The notes under the pieces: generated by a model
Database searches by the model: none
Told to the model about the DNA's origin: nothing
What the model saw: only the letters and a program-made list of their open reading frames with translations
Made by a program: the position numbers and the translations under genes
Assembly (NCBI RefSeq): GCF_000152965.1
Contig: NZ_CH902583.1
Span: 865,343 to 929,342, forward strand
DNA: 64,000 bases
From: Roseobacter sp. MED193
GTDB lineage: Bacteria > Pseudomonadota > Alphaproteobacteria > Rhodobacterales > Rhodobacteraceae
Reading direction: 5' to 3'
Shown here: piece by piece, positions 21,226 through 30,995 of the stretch
How the letters are laid out: every line of letters starts with the position of its first letter
Position numbering within the stretch: position 1 is the first letter of the stretch

Positions 21226-22169
21226 TCCACATTCTCCGCAACCTTTGCCGGGCCACTCTCGCCCTCAAAGTGCATTTTCCAGGCCGCGGGCAAGCGATCA
21301 CCAAACCGTGCCTGCATCAGGTCGTAGACCTCCCCCACATGGGCCAAAGCCAGGGCCCGGAAGGCGGGATCAAATTCTTTTTCCTTTGGCGCGCCGGCAT
21401 TGACCTGGGCATCAAAATCGCCGGGCCGACGGTCGATCCCCAAGAAATCACAAACATCATCCACGTTGCGCTTTTCAAAGATGTCCTCGTAGAAGAAATA
21501 GCCGATATTCTCGGCCGCGACGGCGGCTTCGAGGTTTGCAAGTGTCTGGTCATAGCGTGAGCGACGCAGCGGCGCGGCATTCGGGGTTGAAACCACCTCT
21601 TTCAGCGCATCCAGAATTTCGCCCTGTCCTAACTTACGCGACGGATTCCCCTGCCCCCGCAGCCGCATGCGCATCGCGGAATGCAGCCTCTCAATCGGAT
21701 CACGCATGACAAAAATGAACTTTGTATCGGAGTTCAATGCCGCCATTTGAGCAAAGGTTCCTGAACTCAACTTTGAATAGTCCGGGGTGATCTCACCAAC
21801 CACTTTCTGGTCCGTGTAACCGTCAAACAGATTGTTCGCATAGAGCGAATGAGACGGGTCTTTTGTCTCCCGCATCTCGACGTAGTCGGCGAAGAATGGC
21901 GGAAGCTTTGCATTTGCTTTGCCAAGCTTCCCTAACACGCCTTTGGCGTTGCTAAACTTTTCGAGACGATCTTTCTGCCGATTGTGATGAAAGGAATAGC
22001 CTGTCTCTAGGTAGCTCCAGTAGTGCATTTCCTTGCCCTGGGGCACGCTGACATCCGGGTGCTGATCAAGATAGGCATGCAACCACGACCTACCCGCCTT
22101 CTGTGCTCCGATACCGAAGAACAGGGTGGCGGGTTTCGCAAAGCGGTCATCTACCTTTATTTCAGCCAT
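21222..22169 (-). CDS. sulfotransferase-family protein inserted between nuoC and nuoD
   Basis: PAPS-dependent sulfotransferase fold, 315 aa, cytoplasmic. The 5'-phosphosulfate loop is GAQKAGRSWL (K24-x-G26-R-S28), and the 3'-phosphate site is VMRDPIERLHS (R156, S164). The acceptor is unknown and could be a lipid, glycan or metabolite. It lies 12 nt after nuoC. Bases 21721-21780 are 25/60 G+C, clearly lower than the flanking nuo genes, which suggests later acquisition into the operon. The family call is secure; the role is not. Confidence 0.88.
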   Translation of the reverse strand: MAEIKVDDRFAKPATLFFGIGAQKAGRSWLHAYLDQHPDVSVPQGKEMHYWSYLETGYSFHHNRQKDRLEKFSNAKGVLGKLGKANAKLPPFFADYVEMRETKDPSHSLYANNLFDGYTDQKVVGEITPDYSKLSSGTFAQMAALNSDTKFIFVMRDPIERLHSAMRMRLRGQGNPSRKLGQGEILDALKEVVSTPNAAPLRRSRYDQTLANLEAAVAAENIGYFFYEDIFEKRNVDDVCDFLGIDRRPGDFDAQVNAGAPKEKEFDPAFRALALAHVGEVYDLMQARFGDRLPAAWKMHFEGESGPAKVAENVE

Positions 22170-22181
22170 CCGATTGACCTC

Positions 22182-22775
22182 TTACTTCTCATCACCGGGC
22201 AGGATGTACTCGGCACCCTCCCATGGCGACATGAAATCAAACTGTCGATATTCCTGTACCAGGCTCACGGGTTCATAGACCACGCGCTTTTCCGCCTCAT
22301 CGTAGCGCACTTCGGTATAGCCCGTGGTAGGGAAGTCCTTGCGCAGAGGGTAGCCCCGGAAGCCATAGTCCGTGAGGATCCGGCGCAGATCCGGGTGGCC
22401 AGAAAACAAGATGCCAAACATGTCGAAGACTTCGCGCTCAAACCAGTTAGCCGAAGGGTGCACATCGACGATCGAGGGCACCATATCGTCTTCGCGCACC
22501 GAAACGCGCAGGCGAATGCGCTGGTTCTGGTACATCGACAGCAAGTGGTAGACTACGTCAAAGCGTTTACCACGTTCTGGGTAATCCACTGCGGTGATGT
22601 CCACCAGCGACGAAAATTTGCAACTACTGTCAGATTTGAGAAACTCAACCAGTCCCGCGATATTGGCTGGAGCCACATCAACGTTCAGTTCACCATGGGC
22701 CACATCCCAGGATAGGACACAGTCTGGGCGTTTGGCTGCGATCTGAGTGCCAAGTTCTTGCAGTGCTTCAGTCAT
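22182..22775 (-). CDS. nuoC: NADH-quinone oxidoreductase subunit C
   Basis: The 30-kDa-type peripheral-arm subunit, 197 aa. The signature ERE(V)[16 protein letters not shown] and [17 protein letters not shown] near residues 125-160 is present. It carries no cofactor and supports the NuoB-NuoD quinone module. The length is normal for a separate NuoC. It starts 22 nt after nuoB. Confidence 0.98.
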   Translation of the reverse strand: MTEALQELGTQIAAKRPDCVLSWDVAHGELNVDVAPANIAGLVEFLKSDSSCKFSSLVDITAVDYPERGKRFDVVYHLLSMYQNQRIRLRVSVREDDMVPSIVDVHPSANWFEREVFDMFGILFSGHPDLRRILTDYGFRGYPLRKDFPTTGYTEVRYDEAEKRVVYEPVSLVQEYRQFDFMSPWEGAEYILPGDEK

Positions 22776-22797
22776 TATTTCTCTCCAGCCAGATCGC

Positions 22798-23331
22798 TTA
22801 GCGCACCAGGGTGCCAGTACGGCGAATTTTGCGCTGTAGCTGCATCAGCCCATACAGCAGGGCCTCAGCCGTGGGGGGGCAGCCCGGCACATAGATATCG
22901 ACAGGCACGATCCGGTCACAGCCGCGTACAACGGAGTAGCTGTAGTGGTAATAACCGCCGCCATTGGCACAGGACCCCATGGAGATCACATAGCGCGGCT
23001 CAGGCATCTGATCGTAGACCTTGCGCAGCGCTGGCGCCATCTTGTTGGTCAGGGTGCCAGCCACAATCATCACATCCGACTGGCGCGGCGAGGCCCTTGG
23101 GGCAATGCCAAAACGCTCGGCATCGTAACGTGGCATCGAGGTATGCATCATCTCAACCGCGCAGCAGGCCAGACCAAAGGTCATCCAGTGCAGCGACCCG
23201 GTGCGGGCCCAGTTGATGATGTCTTCGGTCGAGGTCAGCAGGAAACCCTTATCCTGCAACTCAGCATTCAGGGCCTGGGTGACAACTTCCTTGTCTACGC
23301 CAGCAGTATTGGCTCCGGTCATCACTCCCAT
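22798..23331 (-). CDS. nuoB: NADH-quinone oxidoreductase subunit B
   Basis: Subunit carrying cluster N2, the last iron-sulfur centre before quinone. From the chosen start the protein has 177 aa, with the adjacent ligands C56-C57 and C121 and C151 (VPGCPP). The ATG at 23331 (MGVMTGANT) is preferred because AAGGGAGC lies 7 nt upstream. An ATG at 23322, directly on the nuoA stop (TGATG), and one at 23352 are alternatives. It overlaps nuoA by 10 nt. Confidence 0.96.
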   Translation of the reverse strand: MGVMTGANTAGVDKEVVTQALNAELQDKGFLLTSTEDIINWARTGSLHWMTFGLACCAVEMMHTSMPRYDAERFGIAPRASPRQSDVMIVAGTLTNKMAPALRKVYDQMPEPRYVISMGSCANGGGYYHYSYSVVRGCDRIVPVDIYVPGCPPTAEALLYGLMQLQRKIRRTGTLVR

Positions 23332-23687
23332 TCCAGAGCTCCCTTTTTCCACTCATAGGCAAACCCAATGGTCAGAACCCCCAGGAACACCATCATCGAC
23401 CAGAAACCGGTATCGCTCATATCCTTAAAGCCAACGGCCCAGGGAAAGAGGAAGGCAATTTCCAAATCAAAAATGATGAAAAGAATCGACACCAGGTAAA
23501 ATCGCACATCGAATTTCATCCGCGCGTCATCAAAGGCGTTGAAACCACATTCATAGGCGCTGACTTTTTCTGGGTCCGGATTGCGAACTGCCAGCACAAC
23601 TGCTGCCAAAATAAGAACAATTCCTAGGCCGACGGCGACGACCAGAAACACCAAGATCGGGAGGTATTCCCGCAACATCTCTTCCAC
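23322..23687 (-). CDS. nuoA: NADH-quinone oxidoreductase subunit A
   Basis: First gene of the operon: a three-helix membrane subunit of 121 aa. The conserved loop [20 protein letters not shown] carries the Cys and Asp residues that line the quinone tunnel. A GGAAGAG-like site and the promoter region 23688-23800 precede it. No other gene is upstream on this strand for about 290 bp. Confidence 0.98.
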   Translation of the reverse strand: MEEMLREYLPILVFLVVAVGLGIVLILAAVVLAVRNPDPEKVSAYECGFNAFDDARMKFDVRFYLVSILFIIFDLEIAFLFPWAVGFKDMSDTGFWSMMVFLGVLTIGFAYEWKKGALEWE

Positions 23688-23752
23688 GAGTGGCTCCTTT
23701 CCGAGCGCGCGGATTCTCGCGCGCCGTCAATTGGCGTGTTGACTTGCGCATG

Positions 23753-23781
23753 TGTCTACTCGCACCCCCCTCTATCGTCAA
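23753..23781 (-). promoter_or_regulatory. candidate sigma-70 promoter of the nuo operon
   Basis: On the minus strand, TTGACG (23781-23776) and TAGACA (23758-23753) are separated by 17 nt, about 70 nt before the nuoA start. A 7-bp GCGCGCG hairpin (23705-23724) lies in the predicted leader. No experiment supports it; it is a consensus match only. Confidence 0.4.
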
Positions 23782-23891
23782 CCAAACCTATGGTGAAGAA
23801 AGTGGCTTTCTGTACAAGTCGCGACCCTGCGGCATCACTTACCGCTATTTGGGCCAGCAGGAGTTAATTTCTTATTATTTCCATAAGGAAA

Positions 23892-23915
23892 GGCGCCGTG
23901 GAAATTCACGACGCC
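23892..23915 (-). terminator. terminator-like hairpin downstream of liuC
   Basis: On the minus strand, GGCGTCGTG pairs with CACGGCGCC around a 6-nt loop, followed by TTTCCTTAT. It lies 66 nt after the liuC stop and would end the leucine operon before the nuo promoter. Confidence 0.55.
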
Positions 23916-23980
23916 TCACAAAACAAACATTGAAAATATTGGTTAATATCGACCAGTCAGACCCCGTCCGCTGCCCCGCC

Positions 23981-24763
23981 TCATCCCTGCCAGCGCGGCT
24001 TGCGCTTGTCAAAGAAGGCACCAATTCCCTCTGAAGCCTCGTCGCCTTCCCAACGACTAACCAATGCACGGATCGTCATATCGATGGTCTCGTCATCCAG
24101 ACGCGGCCCAAGGTCACGGGTGAGTTTTTTCGCGGCTGCTACGGCACCAGGAGCACAAGCCATATAGGGTGCCACCTCGGCTTCAACCGCAGCCGCCAGA
24201 TCTGCAGCAGGTACCGCCTTGGCCAGAAGCCCCAGCTCTACCGCCTCGGCGGCGCCAAAGAGGCGTGCCGACATAAACACCCGGCGCGCGCGCGATTCCC
24301 CCATACGCGCCACCACATAGGGGCCAATAGTGGCCGGGATCAAACCCAGTTTGGTCTCAGTGAGGCCCATCTTCAGATGGTCCACGCCAATGGCGACGTC
24401 ACAGACCGAAGCCATGCCAACGCCACCGCCAAAGGCATTGCCCTGGAGTGCACCAATCAAAGGCTTTGGCAGCGTGTTCAGGAGCTGCAACATTTCTGCC
24501 AGGATCCTGGCCTCAGCGCCGCGCGTGGCCGCATCTGCCTGCATCTGCTGCTGCATCCAGCCCAGATCCCCACCAGCACAAAAGCTCTTGCCCGCCCCCG
24601 TCAACACCACGACCCGTACCGCATCATCTGCGGCCAGCTGTTCGGCAGCCGCCTTCAGCTCCAGCAGCATCTCGCCAGACATCGCATTGTGCTTTTCAGG
24701 ACGGTTCAACGTCAGCGTCGCCACGCCGCGCGAATCCCGTTCGATCAATACTGTCTTATACAT
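23981..24763 (-). CDS. liuC: enoyl-CoA hydratase-family, probable methylglutaconyl-CoA hydratase
   Basis: Crotonase-fold enzyme of 260 aa. Oxyanion-hole segments are GKSFCAGGDLGWM and GNAFGGGVGM, with ALSVCDVAIG-like residues after. Its place behind mccB-mccA-hmgL suggests hydration of 3-methylglutaconyl-CoA in leucine degradation, the step between MCC and HMG-CoA lyase. The start at 24763 (MYKTVLIERD) is chosen for the AGAGGGA site just upstream; a longer frame begins at 24796. It is the last gene of the cluster, ending in a hairpin. Confidence 0.85.
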   Translation of the reverse strand: MYKTVLIERDSRGVATLTLNRPEKHNAMSGEMLLELKAAAEQLAADDAVRVVVLTGAGKSFCAGGDLGWMQQQMQADAATRGAEARILAEMLQLLNTLPKPLIGALQGNAFGGGVGMASVCDVAIGVDHLKMGLTETKLGLIPATIGPYVVARMGESRARRVFMSARLFGAAEAVELGLLAKAVPAADLAAAVEAEVAPYMACAPGAVAAAKKLTRDLGPRLDDETIDMTIRALVSRWEGDEASEGIGAFFDKRKPRWQG

Positions 24764-24805
24764 TCTCAGTCCCTCTTCCCTCTGGCCCATGGCCATAGCC
24801 CCGCA

Positions 24806-25663
24806 TTATCTGTCGCTGCGCATGGCCTGCGCCATCTCGGCCGCTGCAACCAGTACGTCCCGGTCCAGGCCGGTCTCATACCCCAAGGCCGTCAGGCGCT
24901 CCTGCACCGCCTCGGTCGCGACATTGCCAGCCGCGCCTGGCGCATAGGGGCAACCGCCCAGACCGCCCACAGCCGCATCAAAGACCCGCAGGCCCATTTC
25001 CAGCGAGGCTTCGATGTTGTCCAAGGCCCGCCCCGCCGTATCGTGATAATGGCCTGCCAGATGCGAGACAGGCACCCGTTTCGTTACGGCAGAGAGCATC
25101 TTGCCAATCGTTTCCGGCCTGCCCTGCCCGATCGTATCCCCAAGCGAGACCTCATAGCAGCCGAGGTCAAACAGACGCTCGGCCACCTCGGCGACCTTTT
25201 CAGGCGGGGTCGCGCCATCATAAGGACAATCGGTCACGCAAGAGACATAGCCGCGCACTGGCAGCTCGATTTCTTTCGCCGCTTCAAGGATCGGCACGAA
25301 ACGTTCGATGCTTTCCGCAATGGTCGCGTTGATATTGGCCTTGGAAAACCCTTCGGAGGCCGCAGCAAAGACCGCAATCTCATCGGCTTTGGCCGCCACC
25401 GCGTCCTGATAGCCGCGCATATTGGGAGTCAGCGCCGCATAAGACACCCCCGGTGCGCGGGTGATGCCTGCCAGAACCTCAGAGCTGCCCGCCATCTGCG
25501 GCACCCATTTGGGAGAGACAAAACTCGCGACCTCGATCCGGCGAAATCCCGCACGCGACAGGCAGTCTACCAGGGCGATCTTCTCCTCGACGGGTATGGC
25601 CCGCTTTTCATTTTGCAGCCCGTCACGCGGGCCCATCTCGAAGATTTCAACGCTTTGCGCCAT
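24806..25663 (-). CDS. hmgL: hydroxymethylglutaryl-CoA lyase
   Basis: Cleaves HMG-CoA to acetoacetate and acetyl-CoA, the last step of leucine breakdown. The 285-aa TIM-barrel protein has MGPRDGLQNE (R13, D14), metal ligands HYH (H205, H207), and the catalytic Cys C238 in GGLGGCPY. SCVTDCPYDG (141-150) is typical of the family. The start is set at 25663 by the GGGGGAGGG site 6 nt before. It lies between mccA and liuC. Confidence 0.94.
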   Translation of the reverse strand: MAQSVEIFEMGPRDGLQNEKRAIPVEEKIALVDCLSRAGFRRIEVASFVSPKWVPQMAGSSEVLAGITRAPGVSYAALTPNMRGYQDAVAAKADEIAVFAAASEGFSKANINATIAESIERFVPILEAAKEIELPVRGYVSCVTDCPYDGATPPEKVAEVAERLFDLGCYEVSLGDTIGQGRPETIGKMLSAVTKRVPVSHLAGHYHDTAGRALDNIEASLEMGLRVFDAAVGGLGGCPYAPGAAGNVATEAVQERLTALGYETGLDRDVLVAAAEMAQAMRSDR

Positions 25664-25706
25664 GGCGCGCCCTCCCCCGGCAATCATGCCAACCAGATCT
25701 TGTCGC

Positions 25707-25729
25707 GTTGGCAGCGCCCTGCCGCCAAC
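25707..25729 (-). other. intercistronic hairpin between mccA and hmgL
   Basis: GTTGGCAGC pairs with GCCGCCAAC (one wobble) around a 5-nt loop in the 88-nt gap. There is no U-tract, so it may be an mRNA-processing or stability element and not a terminator. Confidence 0.4.
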
Positions 25730-25751
25730 GCAGTTTCTTTGCGATCATTGA

Positions 25752-27701
25752 TCACTCGTCCTCTGGTTCCAGACGCACCAGTGCCGCACCAGCCTCTACC
25801 TGATCACCTGCAGCGGCCAGAACTTCGGCCACAGTACCATCGCGTGCTGCCAGCAGAGAATGCTCCATCTTCATGGCTTCGAGAATGGCAAGGCGGTCGC
25901 CCTCTTTCACCTCTTGCCCGGCTTCGGCAAAGACCGCTTTTACCAGACCCGGCATTGGCGCCTCGATCACGTTCATGTCGCCCCCAGCAGCAGAGGCACG
26001 ATCCAGCGGGTCAACCACCTCGAACTGAAGCCCGTAACCATCAAAGACGGTGATCACGTTCCCAGCCTGCGCCATGGGTGGCAAGCGGTCGCTGCTCAGC
26101 ACCCAAGAGCCGCCGATCCGGCAGGCGCAGATCTGGCGCTCAGAATGCCCTGGAAATTCCCAGACTTGGTAATCCGGCCCCTCCACCTCAACCGTGGCCT
26201 CAAAGACCTCGCCCTGATGGCTGAGATGAACCGAACGACGCAGGTCGGACCAAAGGGTAAAGCCTGCATCCCAATCAAGGTCGATCAGGCCAAGCGCCTG
26301 CATCCCGGCGGCGGCCTTGTGTTCGCACCTGACCTCTGGCTGCTGAACTAGGGTGTCAAGATCACGGGCAATTAAGCCCGTGTCGACATCTCCCGCCGCA
26401 AAACCTTCATGTGCGGCCAGGGCACCGAGGAAAGCCAGGTTGGTGACAGTGCCCCCCACCTCGGTTGCCGCCAATGCCTGCGAGAGGCGAGACAGCGCAA
26501 CAGCCCGGGTGGGACCATGGACGATCACTTTTGAGATCATCGGATCGTACCATGGGCTAATGGTATCGCCTGCCCGTACGCCGCTGTCGGCACGGCAGCT
26601 TTCGGGGAATTTCAGATGGGTCAGGGTGCCGGTGGCTGGCAAAAAGCCCTTTGGGACATCCTCGGCATAGAGCCGTGCCTCAAAGGCATGGCCCGTGATG
26701 GAGAGCTCGCCTTGCTGTTTCGGCAGAGCCTCACCTGCGGCCACCCGCAGTTGCCATTCCACCAGATCCACCCCCGTGATCAGCTCCGACACAGGATGTT
26801 CCACCTGCAGGCGGGTGTTCATTTCCATGAACCAAAACCCATCTGCGCGCAGGCCATTGCTGCCATCGACGATAAATTCCACCGTCCCGGCCCCCTTATA
26901 GCCGATGGCCTCGGCGGCGCGCACGCCTGCCTCACCCATGGCAGCGCGCATCTCATCGGTCATCCCCGGAGCCGGCGCTTCTTCGATGACCTTTTGGTGG
27001 CGGCGCTGCAGCGAGCAGTCGCGCTCAAACAAATGCACCGCCTGGGTGCCGTCGCCAAAGACCTGAATTTCGATGTGACGCGGTTGCTGGATATATTTCT
27101 CGATCAGCACATCCGGGTTGCCAAAGGCCGAGGTGGCCTCCCCCTGGGCGCTGGCCAGGGCATCAGCAAACTCCGACGCGGCTTCGACAAGGCGCATGCC
27201 CTTGCCGCCGCCCCCTGCAACCGCCTTGATCAGGACCGGGTAGCCAATCTTGTCGGCCTCAGCCTTCAGGAAATCCGCCTCCTGATTGGTGCCGTGATAC
27301 CCCGGCACAACCGGCACCCCGGCCTCCTCCATCAGCGCCTTGGCGGCATCCTTAAGGCCCATCTTGCGGATCGCATCCGCCGAAGGGCCGATAAAGGCAA
27401 GGCCAGCGGCCTCAACTGCATCAACGAATTCAGGGTTTTCCGACAGGAAGCCATAGCCGGGATGGATCGCCTGCGCGCCCGTGGCCTTGGCCATGGCAAT
27501 GATCTCATCCCCCAAGAGGTAGCTATCTGCCGGCGCAGGGCCGTATCCAATGTGGCAGGCCTCATCCGCCATGGCCACATGTTTCGCCGCGCGATCCGCG
27601 TCTGAGTATACGGCCACGGTCTTTACGCCCATGGCGCGGGCGGTTTCCATGACACGGCAGGCGATTTCGCCCCGGTTTGCAATCAGAATCTTGTCAAACA
27701 T
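25752..27701 (-). CDS. mccA: methylcrotonoyl-CoA carboxylase biotin subunit
   Basis: Biotin carboxylase plus carrier subunit, 649 aa. ATP-grasp region KAVAGGGGKGMRLVE lies near 160-175, with the carboxylase core through about 450. The C-terminal biotinyl domain has EAMKME with biotin Lys K611. With MccB it carboxylates 3-methylcrotonyl-CoA. The mccB/hmgL/liuC context separates it from propionyl-CoA carboxylase. BirA at 4146-4895 could load the biotin. Confidence 0.93.
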   Translation of the reverse strand: MFDKILIANRGEIACRVMETARAMGVKTVAVYSDADRAAKHVAMADEACHIGYGPAPADSYLLGDEIIAMAKATGAQAIHPGYGFLSENPEFVDAVEAAGLAFIGPSADAIRKMGLKDAAKALMEEAGVPVVPGYHGTNQEADFLKAEADKIGYPVLIKAVAGGGGKGMRLVEAASEFADALASAQGEATSAFGNPDVLIEKYIQQPRHIEIQVFGDGTQAVHLFERDCSLQRRHQKVIEEAPAPGMTDEMRAAMGEAGVRAAEAIGYKGAGTVEFIVDGSNGLRADGFWFMEMNTRLQVEHPVSELITGVDLVEWQLRVAAGEALPKQQGELSITGHAFEARLYAEDVPKGFLPATGTLTHLKFPESCRADSGVRAGDTISPWYDPMISKVIVHGPTRAVALSRLSQALAATEVGGTVTNLAFLGALAAHEGFAAGDVDTGLIARDLDTLVQQPEVRCEHKAAAGMQALGLIDLDWDAGFTLWSDLRRSVHLSHQGEVFEATVEVEGPDYQVWEFPGHSERQICACRIGGSWVLSSDRLPPMAQAGNVITVFDGYGLQFEVVDPLDRASAAGGDMNVIEAPMPGLVKAVFAEAGQEVKEGDRLAILEAMKMEHSLLAARDGTVAEVLAAAGDQVEAGAALVRLEPEDE

Positions 27702-27710
27702 TGCTCGTCC

Positions 27711-29315
27711 TCACATCCGGAACACGCCAAAGCGCGTGTCTTCAATCGGGGCATTCAAAGCGGCGCTGAGCGACAGGGCCAGCACCTCACGGGATTTGCG
27801 CGGATCGATGATGCCATCGTCCCAAAGCCGCGCCGAGGCATAGAGCGGGTGGCTCTGCTCTTCGAACATATCGATGGTGGGGCGCTTGAACTCGGCCTCT
27901 TCATCCGCTGACCAGCTGCCGCCTTGGCGCTCAATGGCGTCGCGTTTCACGGTCGCCAGCACGCCCGCCGCCTGCTCGCCGCCCATCACTGAGATCCGGG
28001 AATTAGGCCAGGTCCACAGGAACCGCGGCTGGTACGCCCGCCCTGCCATGCCGTAGTTACCAGCCCCAAAGGAGCCGCCCACCAGCATGGTGATCTTTGG
28101 CACATTGGTCGAGGCTACGGCCGTCACCATCTTGGCACCGTGGCGGGCAATGCCTTCGTTTTCATACTTGCGACCCACCATGAAGCCGGTGATGTTCTGC
28201 AGGAAGACCAGCGGGATCTTGCGCTGGGAGCAGAGTTCGACGAAATGCGCGCCCTTCTGTGCCGCTTCAGAAAACAAGACGCCATTGTTGGCGATGATCC
28301 CCACTGGGCAGCCCTTCACATGGGCAAAGCCGGTGACCAGGGTTTCGCCGAAACGCGGCTTGAACTCGTCAAAGCGCGAGCCATCCACCAGACGCGCAAT
28401 CACCTCGCGGATGTCATAGGGGGTACGCAGATCGCCGGGGACCACGCCGAGGATTTCGTCAGGGTCATAGGCGGGCTCTTCTGGGCTGGCCCAGTTGACG
28501 CCCAGCGGTTTGGTGATGTTCAGCGACTGCACCGCGCGCCGCGCCAGCGCCAGCGCATGGGTGTCATCCTCGGCCAGATAGTCAGCCACACCGGAAAGGC
28601 GCGTGTGCACATCGCCGCCGCCGAGGTCTTCGGCGCTGACCACTTCGCCCGTTGCGGCCTTCACCAGCGGCGGGCCGGCCAGGAAGATGGTGCCCTGTTC
28701 CTTGACGATGATTGTCACATCCGACATCGCGGGCACATAGGCGCCGCCTGCGGTACAGGAGCCCATGACCACGGCGATCTGCGGGATGCCTTTTGCGGAC
28801 ATGCGCGCCTGATTGTAGAAGATCCGGCCAAAGTGGTCGCGATCCGGGAAGACCTCATCCTGTTGCGGCAGGTTGGCCCCGCCAGAGTCCACCAGATAGA
28901 TGCACGGCAGGCGATTTTCCTCGGCGATCTCCTGCGCCCGAAGGTGTTTTTTCACCGTCATCGGGAAATAGGTGCCACCCTTCACGGTGGCGTCGTTGCA
29001 GACCACCATGACCTCTTGCCCATGCACCCGGCCAATGCCCGCAATCACACCTGCGGCAGGAGCCGCGCCCTCATACATATTGTGGGCCGCCGTCGCACCG
29101 ACCTCCAGAAACGGAGAGCCCGGATCCAAGAGGTTAGCCACCCGGCGGCGCGGCAGCATCTTGCCCCGGCTCTCATGGCGGGTGCGGGATTTCTCGCCGC
29201 CGCCCAGTCGCGCCGCCTCTGCCGCATCATCAATCTGTGCCAGCGCTTCAAGATGCGCGGCGCGGTTCTGTTTGAAGCCTTCGGAGGAAGGCATTGCCTT
29301 GGATTGTAGTTTCAT
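27711..29315 (-). CDS. mccB: methylcrotonoyl-CoA carboxylase carboxyltransferase subunit
   Basis: Carboxyltransferase beta-type subunit of 534 aa with paired crotonase-like domains. Oxyanion-hole stretches include [15 protein letters not shown] in the N-half and [16 protein letters not shown] in the C-half. [19 protein letters not shown] is the MCC/PCC-type signature. It forms the enzyme with mccA, 9 nt downstream. Its start overlaps the acyl-CoA synthetase stop by 4 nt (29312-29315). Confidence 0.95.
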   Translation of the reverse strand: MKLQSKAMPSSEGFKQNRAAHLEALAQIDDAAEAARLGGGEKSRTRHESRGKMLPRRRVANLLDPGSPFLEVGATAAHNMYEGAAPAAGVIAGIGRVHGQEVMVVCNDATVKGGTYFPMTVKKHLRAQEIAEENRLPCIYLVDSGGANLPQQDEVFPDRDHFGRIFYNQARMSAKGIPQIAVVMGSCTAGGAYVPAMSDVTIIVKEQGTIFLAGPPLVKAATGEVVSAEDLGGGDVHTRLSGVADYLAEDDTHALALARRAVQSLNITKPLGVNWASPEEPAYDPDEILGVVPGDLRTPYDIREVIARLVDGSRFDEFKPRFGETLVTGFAHVKGCPVGIIANNGVLFSEAAQKGAHFVELCSQRKIPLVFLQNITGFMVGRKYENEGIARHGAKMVTAVASTNVPKITMLVGGSFGAGNYGMAGRAYQPRFLWTWPNSRISVMGGEQAAGVLATVKRDAIERQGGSWSADEEAEFKRPTIDMFEEQSHPLYASARLWDDGIIDPRKSREVLALSLSAALNAPIEDTRFGVFRM

Positions 29316-30847
29316 ACGGAAGACTCCTGTTCAGCGGCCGCACGGGCCTTCAGCTCCTTGCGGATCACCTTGCCGGTGACGGTCATCGGCAGGGCGTCCA
29401 GAAATGCGATTTCGCGGGGGTAGGAATAATGGGCCAGACGATTCTTGACGTAGTCCTGCAGCTCTTTCTCGGTGGCAGCAGTGCCCTCTTTCAGCACCAC
29501 ATAGGCTTTGACGATCTCGGTGCGCATAGGGTCGGGCTTGCCGACAACGCCGACGGTGGCAACGCTGGGATGGGTGAGCAGGCAATCCTCGATCTCGGCC
29601 GGGCCGATGCGATACCCTGACGAGGTGATGACATCATCCTCGCGGCCTACAAAGCGCAGGTAGTCGCCCTCCCAGATGCCACGATCGCCGGTCACCAACC
29701 AGTCGCCACGGAACTTCTCGGCTGTCTCCTTGGGCCGGTTCCAGTATTCCAGCATCATCGAGGCAGAACCGCGCCGTACCGCTACATCGCCCTCCTGATC
29801 GGTGGGATTGCCCTCCGCGTCGATCACGGCGACCTCGTGGCCCGGAACCGCCTTGCCGATGCAGCCCGGACGCGGCGCATAGTCGCCGCCACAGGAGGAG
29901 GCCACCATATTGCATTCGGTCTGGCCATAAAACTCATTGATGGTTACGCCAAAGCTCGACTGACCCCAAGCGAGCATTTCTGCGCCCAGGGGCTCTCCAC
30001 CCGACGCAACCGAACGCAGGCCGTCGAGCCCCTGCCCTGCCGCTTTCAACATGCGCAGCGCTGTGGGGGGAAAGAACACATTGCGCACACCACCGCGCGC
30101 GATAAGATCGGCGCAGGCTTCGGGCGTGAACTTATCCAGTCGCGCCGCCACCACCGGCACGCCCAGCGCCAGCCCCGGCATCAGCACATCGAACAGCCCG
30201 CCGATCCAGGCCCAGTCCGCAGGGGTCCAGATGCAGTCGCCCGTCTGGCCGAGGTGATCGTGGCTGATGGCCACACCCGGCAGGTGGCCGGTCAACACCC
30301 GGTGGGCATGCAGCGCGCCCTTCGGACTGCCGGTGGTGCCGGAGGTATATATAAGGACTGCCGGGGTTTCGGCCGTCGTCTCGGCAAAGGGCATCGGGGC
30401 GCCGTCGATACCGACCTCGCTGGCCATAACCGCCTCGGCCAGATCCCCGAGGAGCAACGCCCCCTCGGGATCGGTCAGCACAAATCGAACCCCTGCATCA
30501 CCTGCGCGGGACGCCAGCGCATCGCGTTTGAACAGCTTGAACAGCGGCACAGAGATCGCGCCGGCCTTCCAGATCGCCAGGTGAGCCGCGGCGCACCAGG
30601 GCGATTGGCTGAGCAGCACACCGACGCGATCCCCCGCTTTGATGCGGGTCAGTAGATAGCGTACCAGCCCATCGACCATCTCTGCCAATTCGCCATGGCT
30701 AATATCGCGCCGCTGTGGCCCCGTCAGATCAACAAGCGCCAGTTTGTCTGGCGCATGTGACATGGCCTGTCGCGCCATGTTGAGCTGCGCAGAAAGGATC
30801 CATTCCCCCTGCGAGGTCAAGCCAGGGGGGCGAATTGCTTCAGGCAT
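29312..30847 (-). CDS. AMP-binding acyl-CoA synthetase
   Basis: ANL-superfamily adenylate-forming enzyme, 511 aa. P-loop [17 protein letters not shown] lies near 165-182, [10 protein letters not shown] (A5-type) near 310, [16 protein letters not shown] (A7/A8) near 390, and the catalytic Lys in [12 protein letters not shown] close to the C-terminus. The substrate is unknown: a short or branched acid, or acetoacetate, would fit as first gene of the leucine set. A TATAAA box lies at 30895-30900 and an FNR-like box 27 nt further upstream. Confidence 0.85.
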   Translation of the reverse strand: MPEAIRPPGLTSQGEWILSAQLNMARQAMSHAPDKLALVDLTGPQRRDISHGELAEMVDGLVRYLLTRIKAGDRVGVLLSQSPWCAAAHLAIWKAGAISVPLFKLFKRDALASRAGDAGVRFVLTDPEGALLLGDLAEAVMASEVGIDGAPMPFAETTAETPAVLIYTSGTTGSPKGALHAHRVLTGHLPGVAISHDHLGQTGDCIWTPADWAWIGGLFDVLMPGLALGVPVVAARLDKFTPEACADLIARGGVRNVFFPPTALRMLKAAGQGLDGLRSVASGGEPLGAEMLAWGQSSFGVTINEFYGQTECNMVASSCGGDYAPRPGCIGKAVPGHEVAVIDAEGNPTDQEGDVAVRRGSASMMLEYWNRPKETAEKFRGDWLVTGDRGIWEGDYLRFVGREDDVITSSGYRIGPAEIEDCLLTHPSVATVGVVGKPDPMRTEIVKAYVVLKEGTAATEKELQDYVKNRLAHYSYPREIAFLDALPMTVTGKVIRKELKARAAAEQESSV

Positions 30848-30894
30848 TGAAACTATTCCCAGATTGCATAGCAGGTATACCGTTTTTCCTTGTA

Positions 30895-30934
30895 TTTATA
30901 AAGGGAAGGCTCACGCTCTTTTGATCCAGATCAG
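30895..30934. promoter_or_regulatory. FNR-like box plus -10 element between the acyl-CoA synthetase gene and ompW
   Basis: TTGAT-CCAG-ATCAG at 30921-30934 matches the FNR/FnrL consensus TTGAT-N4-ATCAA at 9 of 10 positions. On the minus strand TATAAA (30900-30895) places the box centre near -40, the class II activator position for the synthetase operon. The box is also 68 nt from the ompW ATG. ompW is a known FNR target in enterics, so either gene could be regulated. Confidence 0.5.
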
Positions 30935-30995
30935 GGAGGGAAGGTGATTTTAGGCGCAGGTAGGAGGGGCAAATACAAGAAAAGGGATAATCCCC

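Noticed and set aside
25651-25762. 34-codon frame between mccA and hmgL (MIAKKLRWRQ)
   Set aside because: No good ribosome site, overlaps the hmgL start in another frame and is explained by the hairpin there.
24377-26053. Plus-strand frame of 558 codons opposite liuC, hmgL and mccA
   Set aside because: Spans three real minus-strand genes and their gaps; no motif was recognised in its product.
28140-29309. Plus-strand frame of 389 codons opposite mccB
   Set aside because: Antisense shadow of a secure carboxyltransferase gene.
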